Source: Cyclobacteriaceae bacterium | Lineage (GTDB): Bacteria; Bacteroidota; Bacteroidia; Cytophagales; Cyclobacteriaceae | DNA: 6,241 bases | Direction of reading: 5' to 3' | Assembly (NCBI GenBank): GCA_019751475.1 | Contig: JAIENH010000462.1 | Span: 1-6,241, forward strand | Part shown: positions 1 to 6,241 of the stretch, in pieces | Layout: every line of letters starts with the position of its first letter | Numbering within the stretch: the first letter of the stretch is position 1 | Made by a program: the position numbers and the translations under genes | Notes under the pieces: generated by a model | What the model was told of the DNA's origin: nothing | Databases searched by the model: none | The model's input: only the letters and a program-made list of their open reading frames with translations

Positions 1-66
1 TGGCAATTCACAAACAAGGAGGCCAGGGTGAAGCTGAAAAAATTATACCCGTCAATTCATGATTAA
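1..66 (+). CDS. C-terminal end of a probable IS630-family transposase (partial)
   Basis: The first frame is open from the window edge for 21 codons and ends in TAA at 64-66. The peptide begins WQFTNKEARVKLKKLYP and ends SIHD. A tail of the form NWxFTTxxARxKLKxLYP is, from memory, typical of the extreme C-terminus of IS630-type (Tc1/mariner-like, DDE) transposases; the resemblance is recalled, not searched. The DDE catalytic residues would lie to the left of the window. The fragment runs opposite to the Bat genes and ends 48 bases before the batA stop codon, which fits an insertion just downstream of batA. With only 21 residues the assignment is tentative; it could be the tail of an unrelated protein. 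Confidence 0.5.
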   Translation, partial: WQFTNKEARVKLKKLYPSIHD

Positions 67-117
67 CTCAACACTAGAAGTCATTTCAAAAATACTCTTG
101 AACGGCACTGTCAACTA
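1..117 (+). mobile_element. Probable right end of an IS630-type insertion sequence (partial)
   Basis: The transposase-like tail stops at 66 and is followed by 48 bases of AT-rich sequence without a gene, about the length expected for the terminal inverted repeat region of such an element. IS630-type elements insert at and duplicate a TA dinucleotide; a TA lies at 116-117, inside the batA stop codon (CTA on the plus strand). The other end of the element is outside the window, so the inverted repeat and target duplication cannot be seen. The right boundary given is a guess. Confidence 0.35.
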
Positions 118-1152
118 ATCTTGCAAAACGTTGCTGACAAAAGTCGATTTAAGCAATAGCCAGATGAGAAAAATAGCCATCGCCCACCGCAAATAAACGA
201 AGTAAAAATCGGTGGTGTCTTTAAATCGTGTTTCCTTGATCTCAGCCTTCTCGTACTGATCAATTTTTTTGAATACTTGCTGGAGCGCGCGATTGTCCGT
301 CACGCGAAAAAATTCTCCTGCACCAATAGAGGCGATCTTCCGCATAGTCGATTCATCTACGGTGTTTTCGACCATGTTGGGTCTTCCAAAAAAGTCTTTG
401 CCGAAAGGCACCATACCCTCTTTCCCCACCACGATGGTGTAGATTTTTATGCCATAGGCTGCCGCCAATTCAGCCGAAGTAATCGGGTCAATGTTACCCG
501 CTGTGTTGTCACCATCGCTCAGCAAGATGCACACTTTCGATTTGGAAGTGGACTCACGCATCCGGTTCGTTACTACAGCCATGGCACTGCCGATAGCGGT
601 ACCCCGGCTTTCGATCATATCAAAATTCAGTTCATTGAGATATGAATTGAGTAACCTGTAATCGGTAGTCAATGGTGCCAGAGAAAAAGCATCTCCAGAA
701 AAAACAACAATACCTATGCGATCCTGTATGCGGCCTTTGATAAAATCACGGGCCACGTTTTTTGCTGCTTCCAACCGGTTGGGTATAAAATCTTCTATCT
801 GCATGGATTGCGAGATGTCGATCGCCAACATGATGTCGATACCTTCTGTCCATTGCTCTACTTTTTCATTAGTGCGCTGCGGCCGTGCCAACGCTACCAG
901 GATAAGCGCAGCCACCAACATGAGAAGAAGTTCTGGTACCAATCGGAGCCATGTGAGAGGCGAACTGGCAAGATCACTTTTCACAAAAGCCACCGGAAGT
1001 TTTTGATTGAAGAAATATCGCCACAACCATCTCGCAATCATGAGCAGCGGCACAGCCGCAAGACCATACAGGAAGAGGGGATAAGCCCACGTGTACGCCC
1101 TGAGGGTAGAGGGTGCAAACCAATCCAGCGACCAAAAACTGAGATTATCCAT
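115..1152 (-). CDS. batA: BatA-like VWA-domain inner membrane protein
   Basis: A 345-residue von Willebrand factor A protein of the Bat type, anchored in the inner membrane. Two hydrophobic segments near the N-terminus (about residues 22-42 and 72-90) precede the VWA domain (about 105-300), and a third segment lies at about 316-336, the arrangement usual for BatA/BatB. The metal-binding MIDAS set is complete: D112-x-S114-x-S116, T185 in GTAIG and D213 in LLSDGDN, so cation-dependent partner binding is expected. In Bat clusters these proteins work with a MoxR ATPase and a DUF58 protein; their substrate is poorly known. The ATG overlaps the end of the upstream gene by 8 bases (ATGGATAA), indicating translational coupling. 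The stop is TAG at 117-115. BatA rather than BatB is inferred from the order after DUF58 and the BatD-like gene. Confidence 0.88.
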   Translation of the reverse strand: MDNLSFWSLDWFAPSTLRAYTWAYPLFLYGLAAVPLLMIARWLWRYFFNQKLPVAFVKSDLASSPLTWLRLVPELLLMLVAALILVALARPQRTNEKVEQWTEGIDIMLAIDISQSMQIEDFIPNRLEAAKNVARDFIKGRIQDRIGIVVFSGDAFSLAPLTTDYRLLNSYLNELNFDMIESRGTAIGSAMAVVTNRMRESTSKSKVCILLSDGDNTAGNIDPITSAELAAAYGIKIYTIVVGKEGMVPFGKDFFGRPNMVENTVDESTMRKIASIGAGEFFRVTDNRALQQVFKKIDQYEKAEIKETRFKDTTDFYFVYLRWAMAIFLIWLLLKSTFVSNVLQD

Positions 1153-2047
1153 TTCTTACTTCTGTCTCCTTTTTATTGAATCGCTGTTGCGAAAATGCTT
1201 GTAATAACTGGAAGGAATCCACCGGAGACTGTATGCCTCCATAGATGCCGCGGTCGATGCTGCGAAGGGCTGATTCCAATGAAGCATCGTTGGCCAATCG
1301 CAGTATTTCACGTGACGTGAATTTTGTGTACGGATGCTTTTCCAGATTTTCCATATAATTTTTCCAAACCAGCAAGGTCTCTTCCGCCTTGCGACTGGTG
1401 AAGCCTTGCGACAATTTCTCCACGGAGCGATTGAATCGTTCCATAAATTCCATGTAATCTTTTTTCAGACGCTTCAAGGCGAAATACTTTCTTATCTGCT
1501 TGCCGAAAATGAGATACACGATCAGGATGACCACAATCAATATGGCCCCTATAATGGAATACACCGGGTAATCGAACAGCCATTGCACCGATTGATAAGC
1601 GGTGTTGGTCTTCAGTGGTAATTTTTCTGCGGATACGGAATCTGGTACATGGGCAACGCGGTTGCTGAAGTAGATGCTGTCTAGCGGACTATACACAGCT
1701 ACACAATCTTTTTGCACCACATCAAATACCGGCAGCTTCAATGACTGCACACTGTCAATCTCAAACGTGGTGAGCAAATACACTACGCTGTCATAACTGA
1801 TGCCGTTGGTGGTTTTGGTAGGAAAGAAAACTTTGCCATTGATTTCAAACGGCTTAAATGAAAAAGTGGAATCCGGAAACAATACCTGGCGGTTTTGCGG
1901 ATAGCGGGCTGTAAGACTGAAGGGCACTACCGAGCCGATGCTAATGCTGTCGGATTCAAAATGCCCACGCACGCGGACACCCTGCTGGGCAAAGGCGCCC
2001 ATGGTGATGCAACTAAAAAAGACCCATACCGCTAACTTCCTGCTCAT
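1145..2047 (-). CDS. Signal-peptide membrane protein of the Bat cluster (BatD-like)
   Basis: A 300-residue protein with a clear Sec signal peptide (residues 1-20, cleavage likely after AFA before QQ), a periplasmic part of about 140 residues, one membrane segment (about 162-182, very rich in I, V and L) followed by a basic stretch (GKQIRKYF), and a cytoplasmic tail of about 110 residues. The start of the mature part, with a strand-like pattern around ISIGSVVPFSLTARYP, recalls the beta domains of BatD, and the position between DUF58 and BatA is where many Bacteroidota carry a BatD-like or DUF4381-like protein. I infer a partner of the VWA proteins, presenting a periplasmic domain. It starts 18 bases after the DUF58 stop and overlaps batA. 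The exact family is not certain. Confidence 0.75.
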   Translation of the reverse strand: MSRKLAVWVFFSCITMGAFAQQGVRVRGHFESDSISIGSVVPFSLTARYPQNRQVLFPDSTFSFKPFEINGKVFFPTKTTNGISYDSVVYLLTTFEIDSVQSLKLPVFDVVQKDCVAVYSPLDSIYFSNRVAHVPDSVSAEKLPLKTNTAYQSVQWLFDYPVYSIIGAILIVVILIVYLIFGKQIRKYFALKRLKKDYMEFMERFNRSVEKLSQGFTSRKAEETLLVWKNYMENLEKHPYTKFTSREILRLANDASLESALRSIDRGIYGGIQSPVDSFQLLQAFSQQRFNKKETEVRNG

Positions 2048-2065
2048 GTTCTCGCTTCTGGTACT

Positions 2066-2944
2066 TTACGTGGTCTTTATAGATTTGTTTCTGACTTTAA
2101 ACAACCGCAGCAGCTTGGGCACATAGTCTTCATCGGTGGTGAGTCCAAGGTAGTTGATCTGGTGTTTCCGGCTGAATTTCATCAACTCAGTCTGCCGGTC
2201 GGTGTGATGAGTTAAAAGTCGCTGGCGAAAGTCGCCAAAGGCGGTGTTGATCCAAAGTGTCTTTTTCGATTCTGTGTCCAATACAGGAATGATGCCGAGG
2301 CTGGGCAAGTTAGTCTCGCGCTTATCACTGATTTGAATGACTACCAGGTCATGCTTACGAGCGAGTGATTGCAGATTGTGAAAATATCCTTCATCAATAA
2401 AATCCGACATCATAATGATTACGCTTCTCCGCTTTATGGAGTTGAGAGCGAAGGATATGGCTTTGGCCAAATTCGTTTTACGCGAATGTGGTCGCAACTT
2501 TTCCAGGTGAGAGATGATTTGGTAGGCCTGCGCAATTCCTTTCTTAGGCTTAAGAAATTTTTCGCGCTCATCCGAGTAGCAGATGAGTCCTACCTGGCTT
2601 GACTCTTTCGCCCCCGACAAGGCCAGCACCCCGCAGATTTCCATTGCCCGGTCGTACTTGGTGCGACCTTTGGTGCCGATGCTCTGCGAAGCGCTCACAT
2701 CCAATATAAAATAGATGGTTTGCTCTTTTTCTTCCTTGAATGTCTTCACATACGTGCCATGACCCTTGGCCGACACGTGCCAGTCGATGGTGCGGATGTC
2801 GTCACCGTATTGGTAGGGCCTCACGTCATCAAACTCCAGGCCGGTGCCTTTGAAGATGGAGTGAAAGTCTCCCTGCATCTGGCTGTTGATAGCCTTGCGT
2901 ATCTGAATTTCGTATTTCCGCAGTCTTTTGAGAAGTTCCTTCAC
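2066..2944 (-). CDS. DUF58 family protein (VWA-like) of the Bat/MoxR cluster
   Basis: A 292-residue soluble protein of the DUF58 family. The family signature is seen at residues 34-60, with GLEFDDVRPYQYGDD followed by RTIDWHVSAK. A VWA-like fold follows from about residue 76, with a MIDAS-type D82-x-S84-x-S86, T157 and D181. DUF58 proteins are found almost always beside MoxR AAA+ ATPases and act with them on VWA and membrane proteins. There is no signal peptide or membrane segment, so it is cytoplasmic. The start is GTG at 2944-2942: an in-frame stop (TAA at 2959-2957) leaves no ATG in this frame, and the KELLKRLRKYEI opening matches what I recall of family N-termini. It is the first gene of the leftward operon. 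A four-codon ORF overlaps the start (see findings). Confidence 0.92.
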   Translation of the reverse strand: MKELLKRLRKYEIQIRKAINSQMQGDFHSIFKGTGLEFDDVRPYQYGDDIRTIDWHVSAKGHGTYVKTFKEEKEQTIYFILDVSASQSIGTKGRTKYDRAMEICGVLALSGAKESSQVGLICYSDEREKFLKPKKGIAQAYQIISHLEKLRPHSRKTNLAKAISFALNSIKRRSVIIMMSDFIDEGYFHNLQSLARKHDLVVIQISDKRETNLPSLGIIPVLDTESKKTLWINTAFGDFRQRLLTHHTDRQTELMKFSRKHQINYLGLTTDEDYVPKLLRLFKVRNKSIKTT

Positions 2945-2965
2945 TCCGGCATCATTTTAGAGGCG

Positions 2966-2995
2966 CTAAAATATGAGTAATTTGCGCCCCCCAAA
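2966..2995 (-). promoter_or_regulatory. Candidate Bacteroidota-type promoter for the DUF58-BatD-BatA operon
   Basis: Read on the minus strand, TTTG (2995-2992) is followed after 18 bases by TATTTTAG (2973-2966). This matches the TTG/TTTG and TAnnTTTG elements described for Bacteroides and Flavobacterium with one mismatch (A in place of the second T of TTTG). Transcription would start near 2960, some 15 bases before the GTG of the DUF58 gene. It lies in the only intergenic gap able to serve this operon. Not verified by any measurement. Confidence 0.4.
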
Positions 2996-3008
2996 AGAAA
3001 GATTTTTT

Positions 3009-3377
3009 ATGAGATGCCTCGCGACCGGAATGATTTTCCTTTTGAGCCTTCTTTTGTCATGCAAGACGGATGATCTGCCCGAGGGTGTCTTGTCAAAACC
3101 TGAGATGGTCAATTGGATGATAAAGATATACCTGGCAGAGGCGCGGACTACCTTACTGCCTATCGGGCGGGACTCGGCCTACAAACTGTTTGTACCTGCA
3201 CAAGATTCGCTCAAGAAGCTGGCAGGCGTGCAAGATTCTGTCTTGAAAAAATCCTATCAGTATTATTTAGAAAATCCGAAGGAGTTGGAATCGATTTACG
3301 ATGCCGTCATTGACTCCCTAAGCTTGCGTGAGCAGCGCCTTCGGCAAACTCCTGCTCAGCCAGTAACAAATCCCTGA
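3009..3377 (+). CDS. Small DUF4296-family lipoprotein
   Basis: A 122-residue predicted lipoprotein. The N-terminus is a short type II signal peptide: MRCLATGMIFLLSLLLSC, with the lipid-modified cysteine at residue 18 after LLS. The mature part has a DUF4296 pattern: a KPEMVNWMIKIYLAEA helix, then helices ending in SYQYYLENPKELESIYDAVIDSL. This family is Bacteroidota-specific and of unknown function; it is probably helical and attached to the envelope. I chose the ATG at 3009 because a purine-rich stretch (AAAAGAAAG, 2993-3001) lies 7 bases before it and it puts the signal peptide at the very N-terminus. An in-frame ATG at 2973 would add 12 charged or polar residues in front and seems less likely. 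The stop is only 2 bases before mutS2, so the two are probably co-transcribed. Confidence 0.82.
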   Translation: MRCLATGMIFLLSLLLSCKTDDLPEGVLSKPEMVNWMIKIYLAEARTTLLPIGRDSAYKLFVPAQDSLKKLAGVQDSVLKKSYQYYLENPKELESIYDAVIDSLSLREQRLRQTPAQPVTNP

Positions 3378-3379
3378 TC

Positions 3380-5740
3380 ATGATTTATCCGGTTGATTTT
3401 GAATCCAGGTTGGGATTTGACCAGGTGCGGCAGCGGCTATCCGACTATTGCTTAGGTGAATTGGGAAAGAAGAAAGTTGCCGGAATTTCATTTCAAACCA
3501 GCCTTGAGCAAATACAGGTACAACTTCAACAAAACAGGGAGGCCAAAGAAGCGCTTGACAGTGGAGAAACTTTTCCGCTTGTAGCGTACGATGATCCTGG
3601 TCTATGGCTCGAGCAAGTAACAGTAGAGGGTGCTTTTTTAGAGGCGGAAGAACTTCTGAAAATTTCACGTGGGCTTGCATGCGCTTCTGAGTGTCGTAAT
3701 TTTTTATTCAAGAGAAAAGAAAAGTACCCGTTTCTTTTTCAATTGACAATGCCGGAGTCTCATGGCGCGAAAGTCCGATCAGCCATTCAAAAAAGCATAG
3801 ACGAAGAGGGGCGTGTCCGCGATATCGCTTCACCCGAATTAGCACGGATCAGGCGAAAGTTGCGGGAAGAAGAGTTACGGGTGAGGCGAATTGCCGATCA
3901 GGTGATGCGACAGGCCCTTGAGCAAGGCTGGACTGCGACTGGCGCTAATCCAACCGTGCGTGAGGGTCGTTTAGTGCTGCCGCTGCTGGCTGAGCACAAG
4001 CGAAAAATAAAAGGATATATCGTTGATCAATCGGCTACGGGTCAAACCGTTTTCCTTGAGCCGGCTGAAGTGATGGAAGCCAATAATGACTTGCGCGACC
4101 TTGGTCTTGAGGAACGCAAAGAGATCGTTCGGATCTTGCTTGCGCTGGCTGCACTACTGCGAGAAGACCTTTCCGAGATTGAAGCGTGCTTTGAGTTTCT
4201 TTCACAACTTGACTTACAGCGAGCCAAGGCAAAATTCTCTATCGACATTCAGGCGGTAGTGCCCGTGATCAATGAAGCGCCAAGTCTGCGGTGGCGAAAT
4301 GCGAGGCATCCGCTGTTGTTTTTGTCGTTGAGAGGTAAGCGTCCTCTCGTTCCGCTGGACATTGAACTGAAAGAGACGGAGCGGTTTCTTCTCGTTTCAG
4401 GTCCTAATGCCGGTGGCAAGTCTGTCTGCCTCAAGACCGTGGGATTAGTGCAGTACATGTTTCAGTGTGGCCTGCTCGTTCCTGTCCGTGAAGATTCGGT
4501 GATGGGTATTTTTGATCAGATCTTTTTAGACATTGGCGACCAGCAGTCCATTGAAAATGATTTGAGCACCTACAGCTCGCACCTGCGCAACATGAATTTT
4601 TTCATTCGCAACTCTACCCCCAGTTGCCTGGTGTTGATGGATGAGTTGGGATCGGGAACAGACCCCAACTTTGGCGGGGGCATTGCTCAAGCCATACTAG
4701 AGCAACTCATCATAAAACAAGTGTGGAGTGTGGCCACTACCCACTACTATAATCTGAAGGTGTTTGCCAGCAATTTCCCAGGCATACGCAATGCGGCCAT
4801 GTTGTTTGATACGGAGCATCTCTTGCCGCTCTTTCAACTGGAGATCGGGCAGCCGGGTAGTTCATTTGCGCTGGAGATCGCCCGCAAGACCGGACTTACT
4901 TCACAAACACTGGATGCGGCCGAACGAATCATTGGTAAAGAGTTGACGGGCCTGGAGGCGCTTATGAAAGAGGTGGCTGAAGAGAAGCGGCAGTTGGCCG
5001 CGAAAGATGTTGTGCTATCCGAACGTGAAAAAGAATTGACTGCTCTGCGGCAGAAGTATGAAACACTATCCGGCCAGTTGGAAACTCAGAAAAAAGAAAT
5101 CATCGCGAAAGCGAAGACAGAAGCCTCAACACTTTTGCAGGAGACCAACCGCGAGATAGAGAAAACCATTCGTCACATTCGTGAGAATAAAGCTGAGAAG
5201 CAGGAGACCCGCAAAGTGCGGCAGGGATTAAAAGACCTGGCGAAAAGAGTAAAGCCTGCAGCAGGTATTACACCTAAACCATCCGGCCCCCTTGCGGAGG
5301 GTGATAAAGTGCGCATGATAGGAGGGGCTGTGACGGGCACCATATTGCACGTGAAAGGAAAAACAGCCACGGTACAATTTGGTGACCTGCGATCCTCGGT
5401 AAAGACAGACCGGTTGGTGAAGACTGATGAGTTGGTACAAGAGAAAGCAAATCGACCTTCAATGCGAGGAGTAGAGCTTCACCAGCGGCAATCAGGGTTT
5501 TCTTCCGTGCTCGATATTCGCGGCAAGCGCGTAGAGGAGGTGATGCCGCTACTCACTCGCTTTATTGACGATGCCGTGCTGCTGGGACAAGCGGAGGTGA
5601 AGATATTGCATGGAAAAGGAGAAGGAGTGCTACGCAAAGTAGCCCGCGACTATCTAAAGTCAATCAAAAGCGTAGCCTCTTTCCGTGACGAGCATGCCGA
5701 CCGGGGAGGCGATGGCATGACGCTGGTTACGCTAGTGTAG
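3380..5740 (+). CDS. mutS2: MutS2 ATPase with C-terminal Smr nuclease domain
   Basis: A 786-residue MutS2, a normal length for the family. It lacks the mismatch-recognition domain of MutS. A helical core and clamp region fill about residues 1-310. The ATPase follows: Walker A GPNAGGKS (341-348), the signature region STYSSH (396-401), Walker B LVLMDELGSGTDP (417-429, D421 and E422), and the switch histidine H455 in TTHYYN. A long charged coiled coil spans about 520-615, then a small KOW-like beta segment (about 635-675), and finally the Smr domain with LDIRG (711-715) and HGKGEG (744-749), the motifs linked to nuclease activity. In other bacteria MutS2 suppresses recombination by acting on branched DNA, and in Bacillus it also splits collided ribosomes; which applies here is not shown. 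ATG follows the lipoprotein stop as TGATCATG, suggesting coupled translation. All key residues are intact. Confidence 0.97.
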   Translation: MIYPVDFESRLGFDQVRQRLSDYCLGELGKKKVAGISFQTSLEQIQVQLQQNREAKEALDSGETFPLVAYDDPGLWLEQVTVEGAFLEAEELLKISRGLACASECRNFLFKRKEKYPFLFQLTMPESHGAKVRSAIQKSIDEEGRVRDIASPELARIRRKLREEELRVRRIADQVMRQALEQGWTATGANPTVREGRLVLPLLAEHKRKIKGYIVDQSATGQTVFLEPAEVMEANNDLRDLGLEERKEIVRILLALAALLREDLSEIEACFEFLSQLDLQRAKAKFSIDIQAVVPVINEAPSLRWRNARHPLLFLSLRGKRPLVPLDIELKETERFLLVSGPNAGGKSVCLKTVGLVQYMFQCGLLVPVREDSVMGIFDQIFLDIGDQQSIENDLSTYSSHLRNMNFFIRNSTPSCLVLMDELGSGTDPNFGGGIAQAILEQLIIKQVWSVATTHYYNLKVFASNFPGIRNAAMLFDTEHLLPLFQLEIGQPGSSFALEIARKTGLTSQTLDAAERIIGKELTGLEALMKEVAEEKRQLAAKDVVLSEREKELTALRQKYETLSGQLETQKKEIIAKAKTEASTLLQETNREIEKTIRHIRENKAEKQETRKVRQGLKDLAKRVKPAAGITPKPSGPLAEGDKVRMIGGAVTGTILHVKGKTATVQFGDLRSSVKTDRLVKTDELVQEKANRPSMRGVELHQRQSGFSSVLDIRGKRVEEVMPLLTRFIDDAVLLGQAEVKILHGKGEGVLRKVARDYLKSIKSVASFRDEHADRGGDGMTLVTLV

Positions 5741-5748
5741 ATAACAAA

Positions 5749-5771
5749 AAACCCCGCCTGAGGCGGGGTTT
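5749..5771. terminator. Bidirectional intrinsic terminator between mutS2 and the convergent gene
   Basis: A perfect 10-bp stem (AAACCCCGCC at 5749-5758 pairing with GGCGGGGTTT at 5762-5771) closes a three-base TGA loop. It begins 8 bases after the mutS2 stop and ends 20 bases before the stop of the convergent gene. On the minus strand the stem runs into a longer T tract (the complement of A at 5745-5751), whereas on the plus strand only TTT follows before AAG. It should therefore stop the leftward gene more strongly than mutS2. Confidence 0.9.
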
Positions 5772-5791
5772 AAGATCATTAGAAATCTTGA

Positions 5792-6199
5792 TTATAGACC
5801 GAAATTCATTATCCAATTTCCTTCAACATTACCCACTCTACCCCCAATACCTCTGCCGGTGTAATTAAACGTGAGTTGGAGTTGTGTTTCAGAAACTATG
5901 TATGTTACTGGTAATCCGTCATCACGGGTAAGTTGAGTAGCAGGGTCAGTTCCGAATGTAAAAGTTCCTGATGCGGGCCAAGGGCTCAATGCAGGTCTCC
6001 CAGTTGTGCTGTAGCCAAATGTAGTAGAACCAGCTGTGCCAGAGGCAGTCAATTGAAAATTAGTATAATTTGTTTGTTGAGTTCCGCCTAATGTTACGGA
6101 AGTCACCTTCCAAGTCTTGGAAATCTTTTTTAACTGTTGATCAGGGATACTCTCGCCTGGGCTTGTTGACTTTTTACAACTGGAGTCTGAGTTTTTCAC
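5792..6199 (-). CDS. Small lipocalin-like/DUF5004-like secreted-type protein, 5' end uncertain
   Basis: A 135-residue reading frame with a short polar, Lys/Ser-rich start (SSCKKSTSPG, residues 6-15) and then a beta-rich domain. It opens with a helix and Trp (LKKISKTWKVTSVTLGG, W30) and contains WPASGTFTFG (74-83), RDDG (92-95), alternating strands such as SETQLQLTFNY, and GRVGNVEGNW (120-129) near the end. This pattern resembles small lipocalin-like or DUF5004-type lipoproteins of Bacteroidota; function unknown. The SSCKK motif looks like the point just after lipidation of such proteins, but no hydrophobic signal peptide precedes it here. The only start in this frame is GTG at 6199-6197, without a ribosome binding site, and a TGA closes the frame at 6241-6239. 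Dropping one base near 6197 opens the frame to the window edge, so the true start may lie beyond it, or the gene may be damaged. Confidence 0.6.
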   Translation of the reverse strand: MKNSDSSCKKSTSPGESIPDQQLKKISKTWKVTSVTLGGTQQTNYTNFQLTASGTAGSTTFGYSTTGRPALSPWPASGTFTFGTDPATQLTRDDGLPVTYIVSETQLQLTFNYTGRGIGGRVGNVEGNWIMNFGL

Positions 6200-6239
6200 G
6201 AGTAGAAGTTGATTTCTTACAACTGGAGGTTGACTTTTT
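6155..6239 (-). repeat. Degenerate 21-bp tandem repeat, about four units, with one extra base
   Basis: Read on the minus strand there are four 21-base units: 6239-6219, 6218-6198, 6196-6176 and 6175-6155, with a single extra base at 6197. Translated unit by unit they give KKSTSSC, KKSTSTR, KNSDSSC and KKSTSPG. Units one and three share 18 of 21 bases. On the plus strand the same repetition shows as two 21-base segments, 6165-6185 and 6208-6228, that agree at 19 positions. The array overlaps the 5' end of the lipocalin-like gene and probably extends past the window edge. Confidence 0.75.
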
Positions 6240-6241
6240 CA

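Noticed and set aside
85..102. Short inverted repeat TTCAA...TTGAA after the transposase tail
   Set aside because: Five-base arms with an 8-base gap are expected by chance in AT-rich sequence, and it does not fit a terminator or a terminal repeat.
87..114. Promoter-like TTG-N17-TATTTTTG on the minus strand, exactly matching the Flavobacterium-type consensus
   Set aside because: It would drive transcription leftwards into the probable transposase tail as antisense, and no gene starts downstream in the window; in AT-rich DNA such a match can be chance.
277..645. 122-codon rightward ORF inside batA
   Set aside because: It is antisense to a well-conserved VWA gene with intact motifs and has no recognisable domain.
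2720..2980. 86-codon rightward ORF opposite the DUF58 N-terminus
   Set aside because: It is a reverse-strand shadow of the conserved DUF58 signature, whose codons explain its open frame.
2978..2984. TAATTTG as the -7 element of a rightward promoter for the lipoprotein-mutS2 unit
   Set aside because: It is one base short of TAnnTTTG and I see no TTG/TTTG at the proper distance upstream. The unit must have a promoter near here, but this sequence does not place it.
2973..3008. Longer start (ATG 2973) for the DUF4296 lipoprotein
   Set aside because: It puts 12 mostly polar residues before the signal peptide and has a poorer ribosome binding site than ATG 3009.
1..6241. CRISPR array, tRNA, rRNA, riboswitch or defence system
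   Set aside because: No regularly spaced repeats, cloverleaf or rRNA-like sequence was seen, and nearly all of the window is taken by the listed genes.

Overview
The window looks like chromosomal DNA from a member of the Bacteroidota, probably of Cytophagales type. The reasons are a DUF58/BatD-like/BatA gene cluster of the kind common in that phylum, a DUF4296 lipoprotein (essentially a Bacteroidota family), a MutS2 whose closest remembered relatives are from Bacteroidota, a candidate promoter of the TTG...TAnnTTTG type rather than the sigma-70 type, and weak or absent Shine-Dalgarno sequences. No phylogeny was run.

Layout. Positions 1-66 (+) hold the last 21 codons of a protein that looks like the C-terminus of an IS630-type transposase, so the left edge is probably the end of an insertion sequence. 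From 2944 leftwards to 115 (-) runs a tight three-gene operon: a DUF58 protein, a membrane protein with a signal peptide that resembles BatD, and the VWA protein BatA. Back to back with it, 3009-5740 (+), is a two-gene unit: a small DUF4296 lipoprotein and mutS2, separated by 2 bases. A strong hairpin terminator at 5749-5771 separates mutS2 from a convergent gene, 5792-6199 (-), which encodes a small beta-rich lipocalin-like/DUF5004-like secreted-type protein. Its 5' end lies in a short 21-bp tandem repeat and appears to be broken or to continue past the window.

How the genes work together. In the Bat (Bacteroides aerotolerance) clusters, DUF58 and VWA proteins act with a MoxR AAA+ ATPase at the inner membrane, probably as a chaperone or assembly system for envelope proteins. 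Here the MoxR gene is not next to DUF58, and the genes expected after batA (batB and others) are replaced at the edge by the probable IS element. MutS2 is a cytoplasmic ATPase with an Smr nuclease domain, acting on recombination intermediates or, in some bacteria, on collided ribosomes. It has no evident functional link with the lipoprotein upstream of it.

I see no clearly new biological system. The points most worth checking are the IS junction at the batA stop codon, the heptapeptide repeat with a one-base interruption at 6197, and the GTG start of the DUF58 gene, where one extra base would join it to an upstream ATG.
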